64,000 nt of DNA, from the NCBI RefSeq assembly GCF_900104815.1, contig NZ_FNTD01000004.1, positions 434,001 to 498,000 on the forward strand. The letters are read 5' to 3'. The position numbers were made by a program, and so were the translations under genes. The notes below the pieces were generated by a model that saw only the letters and a program-made list of their open reading frames with translations, did not search any database and was not told the origin of the DNA. Source of the stretch: Streptomyces misionensis. GTDB lineage: Bacteria > Actinomycetota > Actinomycetes > Streptomycetales > Streptomycetaceae. Within the stretch, counting starts at the first letter, position 1. Each line of letters starts with the position of its first letter. Positions 36,005-45,210 of this stretch are shown here, piece by piece.

Positions 36005-36553
36005 TCACACGGGGTCCGGCCACTCCTCGCGGAGCATTCCGAAGAGCACGCGGTCGTAGCGCTCCCCCTCGACCAGCACGGCCGACCGGCGGCGGCCCTC
36101 CTCGTGGAAGCCCAGTCGCGAGAAGGCGCGCACGGCGCGTTCGTTGCCGCTCCAGGTGTCCAGCTCCAGCCGGCGCAGACCGTACGCGCCGAACAGGTGG
36201 GTGACGAGCAGCCGCAACGCGTCACTGCCGTGGCCGCGGCCCCAGAACTCCCGCTCGCCGATGGTGACTCCCAGCGTCGCCACTCCGGCGTAGGGGTCGA
36301 GGTCGCGGTAGTCGGCCATGCCGATCACCTTGCCGCCGGCCAGCTCCTCGACCGTGAACACGGCCGACTCCCTCGGGCTCAGTCGCAGCATGGTCTCGAA
36401 GCCGAGTGCGATCGCCTCCACCGTGACCGGGCCGAAACACGGGTCACCGGCCGCCGCCCAACGCACCACCTCCGGGTCGTTGCGCCACCGGACGTGGTGG
36501 GCCGCGTCCTCGGAGCGCAGCGCGCGAAGCCTTACGAGTTTTCCTTCGAACAT
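36005..36553 (-). CDS. GNAT acetyltransferase, RimJ/RimL-like
   Basis: A 182-residue acetyltransferase with KLVRLRALRSEDAAHHVRWRNDPEVVRW at the start, the acetyl-CoA loop GEREFWGRGHGSDALR and the late block RRLELDTWSGNERAVRAFSRLGFHEEG. Members acetylate N-terminal amines of ribosomal proteins or small amines. No context clue to the acceptor. Confidence 0.86.
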   Translation of the reverse strand: MFEGKLVRLRALRSEDAAHHVRWRNDPEVVRWAAAGDPCFGPVTVEAIALGFETMLRLSPRESAVFTVEELAGGKVIGMADYRDLDPYAGVATLGVTIGEREFWGRGHGSDALRLLVTHLFGAYGLRRLELDTWSGNERAVRAFSRLGFHEEGRRRSAVLVEGERYDRVLFGMLREEWPDPV

Positions 36554-36734
36554 TGTGCGAGCCTAGTCGGCCGCGTTGGGCGACCGGTCCGCCGGTGCCA
36601 CAGCCGGCCCGTGCTCCTCCCCGGCGGCCACCGCCCCGTCAACGGGCGTTCCGGCGATGCCGATACCGGCCGCAGGGGTCCGTGCGGCCCGTCCCGAGCT
36701 GCCGAGCCACGGCACCGGACGTACATTCGCGCTC

Positions 36735-36950
36735 ATGGAGGAGATGCCGCGGCGCATCGATCCCGCCACGGACCGCACCGCCGCCGCGCACCTGCTGGGC
36801 TGTCTGCCGGACGAGGTCGGCTACTGCCCGCGCTGCCACGGCCTCACCCACCGCTACGGCCGCCGGGCCCGGCTTGTCTGCCCGGCGTGCCGGGCGGCCG
36901 AGGCGCAGCCGGCGGACACCTCCCCCGGCGCGTCCAAGCGCCCGTCCTGA
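36735..36950 (+). CDS. Small zinc-ribbon protein (hypothetical)
   Basis: A 71-residue protein with two CxxC knuckles, GYCPRCHGLTHRYG and RLVCPACRAAEA, 20 residues apart, which would bind one zinc. The rest is acidic or disordered. No ribosome site precedes the ATG; it may be leaderless. Function unknown. It could be a small regulator or a zinc-storage peptide. Confidence 0.55.
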   Translation: MEEMPRRIDPATDRTAAAHLLGCLPDEVGYCPRCHGLTHRYGRRARLVCPACRAAEAQPADTSPGASKRPS

Positions 36951-36989
36951 GCCGTCCTCCTCACGCCCCGGCCCGGACCGCCGCCCTGG

Positions 36990-37337
36990 TCACGCGCTCG
37001 CCACCCGCGAGTACCGCCACGTCAGCAGCGTCCCCGTCGCGCCGTACGCCATGAGCAGGATGCCGTTCCCGGCGTCCTGGTGCCGCGCGTCGGACTGCAC
37101 CCACCGCTGCTCCTCGTAGGTCCGCGTGGCCACCGCGTGGGACCCGTCCAGCACCGAGCACCGGGTGTCGCCGGGCCGCATCGGCCCCGGGCGCTCCTCC
37201 CCGTCCGCGCCCACGTTCTCGCCGGGGCACAGGACCTGCGACGAAGCCGTCAGGGAACCCACGAGATCCACCGCCCCCCACACCAGTGGTATGAGGAAGA
37301 GGCCCAGAAGGCCGACTCCGCGCTTCACGGAACTCAC
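36990..37337 (-). CDS. Hypothetical membrane protein with two TM segments
   Basis: A 115-residue protein with VGLLGLFLIPLVWGAVDLV near the N-terminus, an outside loop with a pair of cysteines (Cys36 and about Cys59) and GILLMAYGATGTLLTW near the C-terminus. The GTG at 37337 is preferred because the longer frame adds an Arg-rich stretch without a start site. No family recognised. Confidence 0.5.
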   Translation of the reverse strand: MSSVKRGVGLLGLFLIPLVWGAVDLVGSLTASSQVLCPGENVGADGEERPGPMRPGDTRCSVLDGSHAVATRTYEEQRWVQSDARHQDAGNGILLMAYGATGTLLTWRYSRVASA

Positions 37338-37413
37338 CGATCCCCACTCGCACACTTGTCCGTCCCGTACCGACCTTAGCGCCCGGTCCCGGCCGGACCG
37401 CGCCCGCCGGCCG

Positions 37414-38382
37414 CTATGCCCGGTCCGCGAACGCGTCGACACCGGTCAGTTCGGCGGACAGCGCCCACAGCCGGGCCGCCTGCTCCGGGTCGATCGCCCA
37501 GTCCTTGACCCCTTCGCGCTCGCCGTCGGCCGGCGCGGGCTCGGCGACGTCGCAGTCCTCCAGGTAGAGACCGCCGAGACCGTCCAGTTGCGGGGAGGTC
37601 GCCGCCCACACCTGGGTGGCCGCGCCCTGCTGCGGGGTCTTGAAGGCCTCGGGGTGGAGCACGGTGCCGTTCTCGTCGATCCAGCCGCGCTCGATCTGCT
37701 CCTCCTTGCCGAGGTACCGCTGGAGCGGGGTGAGGATGCCGCCGGGGTGCAGCGCGAAGGCGCGCACGCCCGCGTCCCGGCCGAGCTTGTCGAGATGGAC
37801 GGCGAACAGCACGTTGGCGGTCTTGGCCTGGCCGTACGCCTCCCACTTGTCGTACCCCTGGCGCCAGTTGACGTCGTCCCAGCGGATGCCGCCGGCGTGG
37901 TGGCCGCGGGAGGACACCGAGACGACCCGGGCGCCGCCCGCCGTGATCGCCGGCCACAGCCGGTTGACGAGGGCGAAGTGCCCGAGGTGGTTGGTGGCGA
38001 ACTGCGCCTCCCAGCCGGGTCCCACCCGGGTCTCCGGGCACGCCATGATCCCGGCACTGCCGATGACCATGTCCAGCGTCCGTCCGGAGCCGAGGAAACG
38101 CTCGGCGAAAGCGCGCACGCTCTCCAGGTCCCCGAGGTCCATCTCGTCCACCTCGACGCCGGGCGGCCCGCCCAGCGCCTGCTCGGCGGTGTCCGGCCGG
38201 CGCGCCGGTACGACCACCCGGGCACCGGCCCTGACGAGCGAGCGCGTGGTCTCCAGGCCGATGCCCGAATAACCGCCGGTGACGAGGGCGAGCCTGCCGG
38301 TCAGATCGATGCCCCGCAGAACGTCGTCCGCCGTGCTGCGGGCACCGAAACCGGACCCGATCTTGTGCTGTGCGGTAGTCAT
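37414..38382 (-). CDS. Short-chain dehydrogenase, retinol-dehydrogenase/WW-oxidoreductase-like
   Basis: A 322-residue SDR. The NADP loop is LALVTGGYSGIGLETTRSL, with GSAGIMACPE as the NAG motif, VSVSSRGHHAG giving the catalytic Ser, and YGQAKTANVLF the YxxxK pair. Length and the insert with DDVNWRQGYDKW match the actinobacterial oxidoreductases of this subgroup. Substrate unknown. The start is the ATG at 38382. Confidence 0.87.
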   Translation of the reverse strand: MTTAQHKIGSGFGARSTADDVLRGIDLTGRLALVTGGYSGIGLETTRSLVRAGARVVVPARRPDTAEQALGGPPGVEVDEMDLGDLESVRAFAERFLGSGRTLDMVIGSAGIMACPETRVGPGWEAQFATNHLGHFALVNRLWPAITAGGARVVSVSSRGHHAGGIRWDDVNWRQGYDKWEAYGQAKTANVLFAVHLDKLGRDAGVRAFALHPGGILTPLQRYLGKEEQIERGWIDENGTVLHPEAFKTPQQGAATQVWAATSPQLDGLGGLYLEDCDVAEPAPADGEREGVKDWAIDPEQAARLWALSAELTGVDAFADRA

Positions 38383-38520
38383 GCCCGGAACGCTACGGAT
38401 TGGAGTGCCCTCGAAGTCAAGCGGCGCACGGGCCCGTGCGCGAGCGGCGGCGGGAGCCACGATGCACCGAGCCCCGGGGCGGCGGAACAAACGGCTTGCC
38501 GTGCCGTCGCGCCGGTCGGC

Positions 38521-39048
38521 ATGCTCGGGACCGTGACCCCCGTACCCGAATCCGCCGGCTCCGGCGTCGCCGTCGTCATACCCGTCAGCGTCCGCGACCT
38601 GCGCCCGCGCGACCTGCCGGCCTGCGGCTGGTCGGGCTCGGCGACCCATGTGCGGCAGATCGAGCGGCAGTTGGCCCGTGCCGCGGCCGGCGAGGCGGAC
38701 TACCTGGCGGTGTGCACCCCCGCGGACCTGCCGGTGGCGATCGGCGGCATCGACTACCGGGCTTCCGCGGGGGCCGGCACCCTGTGGCAGCTCGCCGTGC
38801 TCCCGGCGCTCCAGTCCTGCGGTCTGGGCACGCTGCTGATCCGCGCCGCCGAGCAGCGGATCAGGGACCGCGGCCTGCGCAGGGCGGAACTCGCCGTGGA
38901 GGAGGACAACCCACGGGCTCGCGCCCTGTACGAGCGCCTGGGGTATGCCGCGTACGGGCGCGAGCCCGACGCCTGGGACGAGGAAGGACCCGACGGGTCG
39001 ATCCACCGCTACGAGACCATGTGCGTCCTCATGCGCAAGGCCCTGTGA
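38521..39048 (+). CDS. GNAT family acetyltransferase
   Basis: A 175-residue GNAT. Core elements are SVRDLRPRDLPACGWSGS, LWQLAVLPALQSCGLGTLLIRAAEQRI (acetyl-CoA site, slightly divergent from R/QxxGxG/A) and AELAVEEDNPRARALYERLGY. A GTG at 38533 is an alternative start. Alone, no partner gene. Confidence 0.8.
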   Translation: MLGTVTPVPESAGSGVAVVIPVSVRDLRPRDLPACGWSGSATHVRQIERQLARAAAGEADYLAVCTPADLPVAIGGIDYRASAGAGTLWQLAVLPALQSCGLGTLLIRAAEQRIRDRGLRRAELAVEEDNPRARALYERLGYAAYGREPDAWDEEGPDGSIHRYETMCVLMRKAL

Positions 39049-39100
39049 ACCACCGTTCCACCAGCGGGCCCCCGCCTCGGCGCCGTGCGCCGACGCGGAG

Positions 39101-39793
39101 TCACTTGGTGAAGACCGCCCGCGCGATCCCGTCGGGCGCGACGCCCGCCTCCGCGACCCGTCGCCCGTCGGCGGACCAGATGCCCGAACGGCCGGACGTG
39201 CGGTCGAAGCCGCCACCGGTCGGACCGGCGAAGGCCGCCGTGGCGACCCACACACCGTGGTCGGCGGCGACCCGGCGGGCGCGCTCACCGTGGACCTCGG
39301 CCTCGTGATCGGCGTGGACGACCCCGGCGACATAGCCGTCGATCCCCAACGCGGCCGTTCTCGCGGCGTGTTCGGGGATACCCGTGTCACGGCAGACGGC
39401 CAGTCCCAGCCGCCATCCGTCCACTTCGATCACGGTGTGCTCCCCCGGCACGAAGTGCGCGGCCTCGCTGCCGTGCAGATGGACCTTCCCGTAGGCCACG
39501 CGCGCACCGTCCGCGTCCACCGCCAGGACGCCGATGCGCGGACCCGGGACCGGCGCGCCGACGAGCGCGAGCGTTCCGGTCTCGGCGCACGCGGCGACGA
39601 TCGGGGCCAGCCGTTCGTCGTCCGGGGAGACCGGCGCCGCGTCCAACCAATAACCGGTCAGCGACATCTCGGGGAAGACCACCACCCGCGCGTGGGCCGC
39701 CCGCACGGCCTCCGCGTGCGCGACGGCGTTGACCGTCACGTCGTAGTCCGTGCACCTCGGCTGCGCCACCGCGATGCTCAACGACCGCTCCAC
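39101..39793 (-). CDS. Carbon-nitrogen hydrolase (nitrilase superfamily)
   Basis: A 230-residue alpha-beta-beta-alpha hydrolase with the complete triad: Glu in VVFPEMSLTGY, Lys in AYGKVHLHG and Cys in LGLAVCRDTG. Members hydrolyse amides, N-carbamoyl compounds or nitriles. It is short compared with the family's usual 260-300 residues, mostly in the C-terminal loops. Not linked to the neighbours. Confidence 0.86.
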   Translation of the reverse strand: MERSLSIAVAQPRCTDYDVTVNAVAHAEAVRAAHARVVVFPEMSLTGYWLDAAPVSPDDERLAPIVAACAETGTLALVGAPVPGPRIGVLAVDADGARVAYGKVHLHGSEAAHFVPGEHTVIEVDGWRLGLAVCRDTGIPEHAARTAALGIDGYVAGVVHADHEAEVHGERARRVAADHGVWVATAAFAGPTGGGFDRTSGRSGIWSADGRRVAEAGVAPDGIARAVFTK

Positions 39794-39883
39794 CCGTACC
39801 CCCTCGTCGAACCCGCGCTCATCCTACCGAGCGGCCGCACGGCGGGCCGCCGGCCACCGCCCGCGGCTGCCGGCGCAGGGCCC

Positions 39884-40420
39884 TCAGGGGTTCCGCGACG
39901 GGACCAGAGCCCAGTCGGCGGCGTGGCCGGGCGGCAGGGCCAGGTCGCGGCGGACGGCCGCGTAGTAGCCCTCGCGGGCGGCGCGTTGGCGTGCGAGCAT
40001 GCCGGACCAGGCGTCCGGGTCATGCGTCCCCTCGCGCAGGAACGCTTCCATCTCCATCACCACGACGACCCATTGGCGGCCCTTCTCCACCACGTCCCGG
40101 GCGCCGAGCATCAGCAGTGCCTCCCCGGCCGGGTCCCGGGCATCGGTGGCGGCGGCCACGGCGGGTGCCGCTTCCTCGGGTGACAGGGGGTGGGGGTGCG
40201 GGTCGTTGCCGAGGTGCGCCGCGATCCGGTAGGCCAGGGTGACGCTCTTCTTCAGCGCCCTGGCGTACTCCGAGTAGGCCGTCAGCCGCCGCTCGTCCCA
40301 ACGGGCCGCCTGCTCACGGCGGAAGCGGGCGCGGTCGCCGCGCGCACTCGCCCAGTACGACCCGAGGGCACCGATCACCACGCCGATCAGGGCGGGGAGT
40401 TGCTGTATGAACGCCGACAT
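39884..40420 (-). CDS. Membrane-anchored hypothetical protein
   Basis: A 178-residue protein with one N-terminal membrane helix (LPALIGVVIGALGSYWAS) and a charged helical cytosolic domain (RRLTAYSEYARALKKSVTLAYRIAAHLG). Similar anchor-plus-helix proteins are common in Streptomyces but have no known function. ATG at 40420, or a GTG two codons earlier. Confidence 0.65.
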   Translation of the reverse strand: MSAFIQQLPALIGVVIGALGSYWASARGDRARFRREQAARWDERRLTAYSEYARALKKSVTLAYRIAAHLGNDPHPHPLSPEEAAPAVAAATDARDPAGEALLMLGARDVVEKGRQWVVVVMEMEAFLREGTHDPDAWSGMLARQRAAREGYYAAVRRDLALPPGHAADWALVPSRNP

Positions 40421-40476
40421 GGCCACACCGTATCGCCGCGCTCGCGCGGAGGGGATGTGTCTCTGGAGTGGCCGGC

Positions 40477-40776
40477 ATGCCGACAGCCGTCCACGCCCTC
40501 GCCCATTGCCCGTTGACCGCCGACGCCGTCGCCCACACCGTGGGCTTCGGCCTCGCGCTGACCCACCGGATCTGGCGTACCCCGACCCACGCCCTGATCC
40601 TCGGCCCGTCGGCCGACGAGGGCCCCTACGGCTACCTCACCCACCTCCGGCTCTCCCAGGCCCCCCTGTCCTGCGCCCCCGACCTGCCGCCCGCAGGCGC
40701 GGAGCACGAGGAGGTCCTGAAGACCTCCTCTGCCGCGCCGACGTGCCCAGCCTGCCCCCCCGAGGACGAGCACTGA
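40477..40776 (+). CDS. Small hypothetical protein
   Basis: A 99-residue open frame with GGAG 8 bases before the ATG and ordinary codon use. It ends with TCPACPPEDEH, a CxxC near the C-terminus. It is divergent from the membrane-anchored gene and convergent with the MerR gene. I recognise nothing in it and cannot exclude that it is not expressed. Confidence 0.4.
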   Translation: MPTAVHALAHCPLTADAVAHTVGFGLALTHRIWRTPTHALILGPSADEGPYGYLTHLRLSQAPLSCAPDLPPAGAEHEEVLKTSSAAPTCPACPPEDEH

Positions 40777-40798
40777 GGCGGTGGGTGCGGCACGTCCG

Positions 40799-41803
40799 CT
40801 ACCCCGCGCCGCGCAGGGTGAGGACGTACCTCGCCGTGAGGGCCACGGCCCGGTCCTCGTCGGTGGACAGGGCCGCGAGAGCGTGCGAGGCCGTGGTTCC
40901 CGGGATGTCCGCGAGCGCCTGTGCCAGCCGGCGGCGGGCGGCCGGGCCGGGGGTGTCCCGGGAGAGGCGGTCGACCAGACCGGTGGCGATCCGCTCGGCC
41001 CGCGCGGGCTCGCTCGCCAGCGTGCCCAGCGCGTCGGACGCGTCCGTGTCGTTTCGGCCCTCGACGACCATGTCGAGCAGTGTCGGGACCGCCTCGGCCA
41101 CCCCGCGCGCACCGAGGGCCAGGGCGGCATGGCCGCGCACCGTGCCGTCGGGGTCCGTGAGGGCGTCCCGCAGCAGTGCGGTCGCCGTGTCGTCCGGGAT
41201 CTCGGCGAGGGCCCGGACGGCGCGTTCGCGCACCTCGGCCTCGGGCGCGGCGAGGCCCTCGGCCAGCAGTGCGGGCGCGTCCCCGCCCGTGTGCGCCAGG
41301 GCCCAGCGCAGGGCCCCGGCGACGTGCGGGTCCGACTCGCCCAGCGCGGCCTCGACCAGTGCCTCGACCGGCACGGGCACCTCCTCCGCCGCGGACAGCG
41401 CCGCCCGCTGCCGGGCCCCCGCGCTGTCCGACCTCAGGGCCTTGAGGAGCGCGACGGTCTGGAGGACGTCCTCCCAGTCGGCGGGTTCCGCGGCACCGAT
41501 CCGGCGCAGTCGCGTGAGCAGTTCCGTCTCCGCCGCGATGCGCTCGCGCGTCCGGCGGACGAGGTCCTCGACGAGTTCGGCGGGTGCGAAGCCCGGGTCG
41601 TCGAGCGCGCGCCCGACGTCGCTCAGCGACAGCCCCAGGGACCGCAGGCTCTCGATGTGGAAGACGCGCCGGATGTTCTCGCCGGAGTACTCCCGGTAGC
41701 CGGAGCCGGTCCGGCCCGTCGGCCGCACCAGGCCGAGCGATTCGTAGTGCCGGAGCATACGGGCACTGACCCCGGACCGTCGCGCCACATCGCCGATCAG
41801 CAC
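40799..41803 (-). CDS. MerR-family regulator fused to HEAT repeats
   Basis: A 334-residue protein. Residues 1-70 are a MerR DNA-binding domain (LIGDVARRSGVSARMLRHYESLGLVRPT, then YREYSGENIRRVFHI). After a coiled-coil to about 120, residues 130-330 are HEAT-like helical repeats (AEVRERAVRALAEIPDD, GTVRGHAALALGARG). MerR proteins usually carry a small ligand domain; here the sensor is a protein-binding solenoid. Four bases separate it from the upstream HEAT-repeat gene. Signal and targets unknown. Confidence 0.85.
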   Translation of the reverse strand: MLIGDVARRSGVSARMLRHYESLGLVRPTGRTGSGYREYSGENIRRVFHIESLRSLGLSLSDVGRALDDPGFAPAELVEDLVRRTRERIAAETELLTRLRRIGAAEPADWEDVLQTVALLKALRSDSAGARQRAALSAAEEVPVPVEALVEAALGESDPHVAGALRWALAHTGGDAPALLAEGLAAPEAEVRERAVRALAEIPDDTATALLRDALTDPDGTVRGHAALALGARGVAEAVPTLLDMVVEGRNDTDASDALGTLASEPARAERIATGLVDRLSRDTPGPAARRRLAQALADIPGTTASHALAALSTDEDRAVALTARYVLTLRGAG

Positions 41804-41806
41804 TGC

Positions 41807-42466
41807 CTACCGCCCCTCCCGGCCGGCCCCGCCGAGGGCCACGACGCGCTTCGCCTCCTCGATCGCGAACCCGAATCCGGCCTCCGGGTCGCGCCACAGC
41901 CGCTGCGTGGCCAGTGCGTGGGCGCGCACCCGCGGGTCGGGATCCGTCGTCGCGGCGTCCAGCACCGGCGGCATCACCTCGCCGAGCGCGATCAGCGCGC
42001 GGCTGAGGCTGAGCTGGGTCTCCTGCTCGCCGCGCCCGAGCTGTGCCGCCAACACTACGGCCAACTGGTGCTCCGCGCCTTCGGGTACGAGGACGACCGC
42101 CGCCCGCCAGGCGCTGCGGGCCACCTCGTCGTCCGCGTCGGACAGCAGCGCCGGGGTGATCGCCGGCCAGGCCCGCCGGTCGCCGATCTTGGACAGCGTG
42201 TGCAGCGCCTGACTGCGCGCCTGCGCGTGTTGGGAGCGGAGTTCGCCGAGCAGGGCCGGGACCGTCGTCGCGGCCGCGTGCCGGGTGAGGGCCCACGTCA
42301 GCATCTCGCGTACATGGAACTCGGGTTCGCGCCCGCAGCGCTCGACGAGCTTGCCGACGAACCCCGGGTGCGGGGTCGTACCGGCCGCCAGCGCCGCTCG
42401 CAGCCGGACCGAGGAGTCGTCGTGCTCCAGGCTTCGCAGAAGTTCGGCCTCGTGCGGCAGGGTCAT
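41807..42466 (-). CDS. HEAT-repeat protein paired with MerR-HEAT regulator
   Basis: A 219-residue alpha-solenoid protein with about five HEAT repeats (DDSSVRLRAALAAG, HVREMLTWALTRHAA, RSQALHTLSKIGD, DEVARSAWRAAVVL, DPRVRAHALATQRLW). The ATG at 42466 follows GAGGAGG. The gene is in an operon with the MerR-HEAT gene; the two solenoids probably interact or duplicate one function. Confidence 0.8.
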   Translation of the reverse strand: MTLPHEAELLRSLEHDDSSVRLRAALAAGTTPHPGFVGKLVERCGREPEFHVREMLTWALTRHAAATTVPALLGELRSQHAQARSQALHTLSKIGDRRAWPAITPALLSDADDEVARSAWRAAVVLVPEGAEHQLAVVLAAQLGRGEQETQLSLSRALIALGEVMPPVLDAATTDPDPRVRAHALATQRLWRDPEAGFGFAIEEAKRVVALGGAGREGR

Positions 42467-42555
42467 GGGGACCACCTCCTCGGCCGCAGTGAAGTCCTTG
42501 TCACGGTGTCAAGGTCAAGCGGCGCCGGGACCGGAGGCCGGAGAAGGCGAGGAGG

Positions 42556-42589
42556 CGGGGCCCGCGATCCGGTTGGATCGCGGGCCCCG
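42556..42589. terminator. Terminator after MFS fusion gene
   Basis: A perfect 15-bp stem (CGGGGCCCGCGATCC at 42556-42570 with 42575-42589) closes a GGTT loop. It follows the reverse-strand MFS gene by 21 bases and shields the HEAT operon. Confidence 0.85.
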
Positions 42590-42609
42590 ACGGCCGCGGC
42601 AGGCGCGGG

Positions 42610-45210
42610 CTAGCCGGCCGTGTCCTCGTGGGACAGCTCGACGTCGAGGTCCGTCGTGCCGCCGGCGTCCAGGCGCACGGACGTGGCGACCGGGGCGTAG
42701 CCGCCGGCGATGACGGTGTACTCGCCGCGGTCCAGGTCGCCGAAGCCGTACACGCCGTCGGCGCCGGTGGTCGCGGTGCCGATCACATTGCCCGCCGAGT
42801 CCAGCAGGGTCACCTTGGCGTCGCCGAGCGGGTTGCCGGTGACGGAGCTGACGACGCCGTGCAGCCGGGCGCCGGGTTCGAGGCCGATCTCGCAGGGCTC
42901 GGTGGCTCCCGGTGCGACCTCGACCGGCACGGCCGTCGGACGGTAGCCCGGCGCGTTCACGGCGAGGGTGTAGCTGCCGGGGACCAGGTCCGCGAGCGAG
43001 AAGCCGCCGTCGGCGCCGGTGGTGCCGGAGGTGACGACCTCACCGCGCAGGTCGGTCGCGACCAGCAGGGCGCCCGGCAGCGGGTGCCCCTCGGCCGCGT
43101 CCCGGACGGACCCGGCGAGGGCCGCGGTACTGCCGCTGAGCACGAGGTCGTGGACGACCGGCTCCTCGCCGACCAGCACGGTGACGGCCTGCGGCTGACG
43201 GGCGCCCGCGGCGCCGATCAGCACGTACGTGCCGGAGCCGGTCACCGTCACCTCGTAGCTGCCGTCCTGGGCGCTGACGGCACGGTCCAGCTGCCGGCCC
43301 CGGACGTCGATCAGGGTGACCGCCGCCTGCGGGACCGGGGCGCCCGAGCCGTCCAGCACCCGGCCGCGCACGGCCTGCCGGGCGGTGCCGGCGGCGCCGT
43401 CCCGTGCGGGCGGGGCCTCGACGGCCGCGGGGGCGTCCGCCACCGGGGCGGGCGCGGCGGCGGGCTCCGGCGCCTGGGCGCCGTCCCCCTGACCGCCGTC
43501 CGCCGCCGTGCCGTTCGCCTCGGCGGCGCGGGCCTCCAGACCCGACACCTTGCGCAGCGGCACCTCCTTGGTCCACACCGCGACCAGGAGGCCGAGGACC
43601 ATGATGGCCGCGGCGCACAGGAACACGAGGTGCATCGAGTCGGTGAAGCCCTCCTTGAAGGGCTGGGCCAGACGCGGGTCGAGCCGCTGGATGAAGGAGG
43701 AGTCGTCCAGCACGCCCGAGCCGCTGCCGCCGCTCGCGCCGGGGTGCTCGACCATCTTCAGCACGGGCGCGTTCGCGGGGTCGGCGCGGACGGCCGGGTC
43801 GTGCAGCGCGGCCTGGAACGCGGGCGTCCGGGCCGCGGCGGCGAACGCCGAGGCGATCTTGTCGCCGACGGTGCTGAACAGCACGGACAGGAAGACCGCC
43901 GTACCGGCGGTGCCGCCCATCTGCCGGAAGAAGGTGGCCGACGCGGTCGCCACGCCCATGTCCTTGGGCTCGACGGAGTTCTGCACGGCCAGGGTCAGGA
44001 TCTGCATGCAGCCGCTGAGGCCGACGCCGAACAGCGCCATGTAGGCCATGGTCTCCGGCAGCGGGCTGTCCCACTGGACCCGGTAGTGGAAGAGCAGCAT
44101 GGCCGCGACGAGCAGCATGGTGCCGACGATCGGGAAGATCTTGTACTTGCCGGTCTTGGAGATGATGCGGCCGACCACGATGGTGCCGGCGATCATGCCG
44201 ACCATCAGCGGCAGCATCAGCAGACCGGACTTGGTGGGGCTGACGCCCTTCACGATCTGGAGGTACAGCGGGACCATCATCATCCCGCCGAACATGCCCA
44301 TGCCGATGAGCACGGACAGCAGGCTCATCTTGCTGAACACGGAGCTGCGGAACAGGCGCATCGGGATCAGCGCCTCGTCGCCCATGGCCCGCTCCACGAG
44401 GACCCAGGCCAGCAGGCCGACGACCCCGACCGCGTAGCAGACGTACGCCTTGGTGGAGGTCCAGCCCCAGCTCTGGCCCTGCTCGGCCACGAGCAGCAGC
44501 GGCACCACGCCGACGGTGATGGTCACCGCGCCCCACCAGTCGATGCGGTGCTCGCGCCGGGTGTGCGGGAGGTTGAGCACCTTGGCGACGACGAACAGGG
44601 CGATGATGCCGACGGGCACGTTGACGAGGAAGACCCAGCGCCAGCCGGAGATGGCCAGGATGCTGCTGCGCCCGGCCAGGAAGCCGCCGATGAGCGGGCC
44701 GAGGACGCTGGAGGAGCCGAACATGGCGAGCATGTAGCCCTGGTAGCGGGCGCGCTCGCGGGGCGGCACGATGTCACCGATGATCGCCAGTGCCAGCGAC
44801 ATCAGACCGCCGGCGCCGATGCCCTGGAAGGCCCGGAAGGCCGACAGCGCGTTCATCGAGGTGGCGAACGAACAGGCCGCCGAGCCGACGACGAAGATGG
44901 TGATGGCCGCGAGGAAGAAGGGCTTGCGGCCGTAGAGGTCGGACAGCTTGCCGTACAGCGGCGTGCTGATGGTCGACGTGATCAGGTACGCGGTGGTGAC
45001 CCACGCCTGCGCGCTGAGTCCGTGCAGATCGTCGGCTATGGTCCGGATCGAGGTGCTGACGATGGTCTGGTCGAGGGCGGCGAGGAACATGCCCAGCATC
45101 AGGCCGCTCAGGATCGTCATGATCTGGCGGTGCGTCAGCCGGCCGGCCGGCGGTGGCGACGCGGATATCGCTGGGGTTCCCCCGCGGGCCGGGGACGCGG
45201 ACATGGTCAT
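42610..45210 (-). CDS. MFS exporter (DHA2, 14 TM) fused to carboxypeptidase-regulatory-like domains
   Basis: An 866-residue fusion. Residues about 25-545 are a DHA2 transporter (IMTILSGLMLGMFLAALDQTIVSTSI, GKLSDLYGRK motif A, 14 helices). After an Ala/Pro/Glu linker (about 560-610) come three or four beta-sandwich repeats of the carboxypeptidase-regulatory type, each with VRGRVLDGSGAPVPQAAVTL-like and GSYxVxVxxxGTY-like strands. The soluble part would be cytosolic if the helix count is even. Such fusions recur in Streptomyces; the repeats may bind substrate or partner proteins. Start ATG 45210 follows AAGGAG and overlaps an upstream frame by ATGA. Confidence 0.87.
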   Translation of the reverse strand: MTMSASPARGGTPAISASPPPAGRLTHRQIMTILSGLMLGMFLAALDQTIVSTSIRTIADDLHGLSAQAWVTTAYLITSTISTPLYGKLSDLYGRKPFFLAAITIFVVGSAACSFATSMNALSAFRAFQGIGAGGLMSLALAIIGDIVPPRERARYQGYMLAMFGSSSVLGPLIGGFLAGRSSILAISGWRWVFLVNVPVGIIALFVVAKVLNLPHTRREHRIDWWGAVTITVGVVPLLLVAEQGQSWGWTSTKAYVCYAVGVVGLLAWVLVERAMGDEALIPMRLFRSSVFSKMSLLSVLIGMGMFGGMMMVPLYLQIVKGVSPTKSGLLMLPLMVGMIAGTIVVGRIISKTGKYKIFPIVGTMLLVAAMLLFHYRVQWDSPLPETMAYMALFGVGLSGCMQILTLAVQNSVEPKDMGVATASATFFRQMGGTAGTAVFLSVLFSTVGDKIASAFAAAARTPAFQAALHDPAVRADPANAPVLKMVEHPGASGGSGSGVLDDSSFIQRLDPRLAQPFKEGFTDSMHLVFLCAAAIMVLGLLVAVWTKEVPLRKVSGLEARAAEANGTAADGGQGDGAQAPEPAAAPAPVADAPAAVEAPPARDGAAGTARQAVRGRVLDGSGAPVPQAAVTLIDVRGRQLDRAVSAQDGSYEVTVTGSGTYVLIGAAGARQPQAVTVLVGEEPVVHDLVLSGSTAALAGSVRDAAEGHPLPGALLVATDLRGEVVTSGTTGADGGFSLADLVPGSYTLAVNAPGYRPTAVPVEVAPGATEPCEIGLEPGARLHGVVSSVTGNPLGDAKVTLLDSAGNVIGTATTGADGVYGFGDLDRGEYTVIAGGYAPVATSVRLDAGGTTDLDVELSHEDTAG

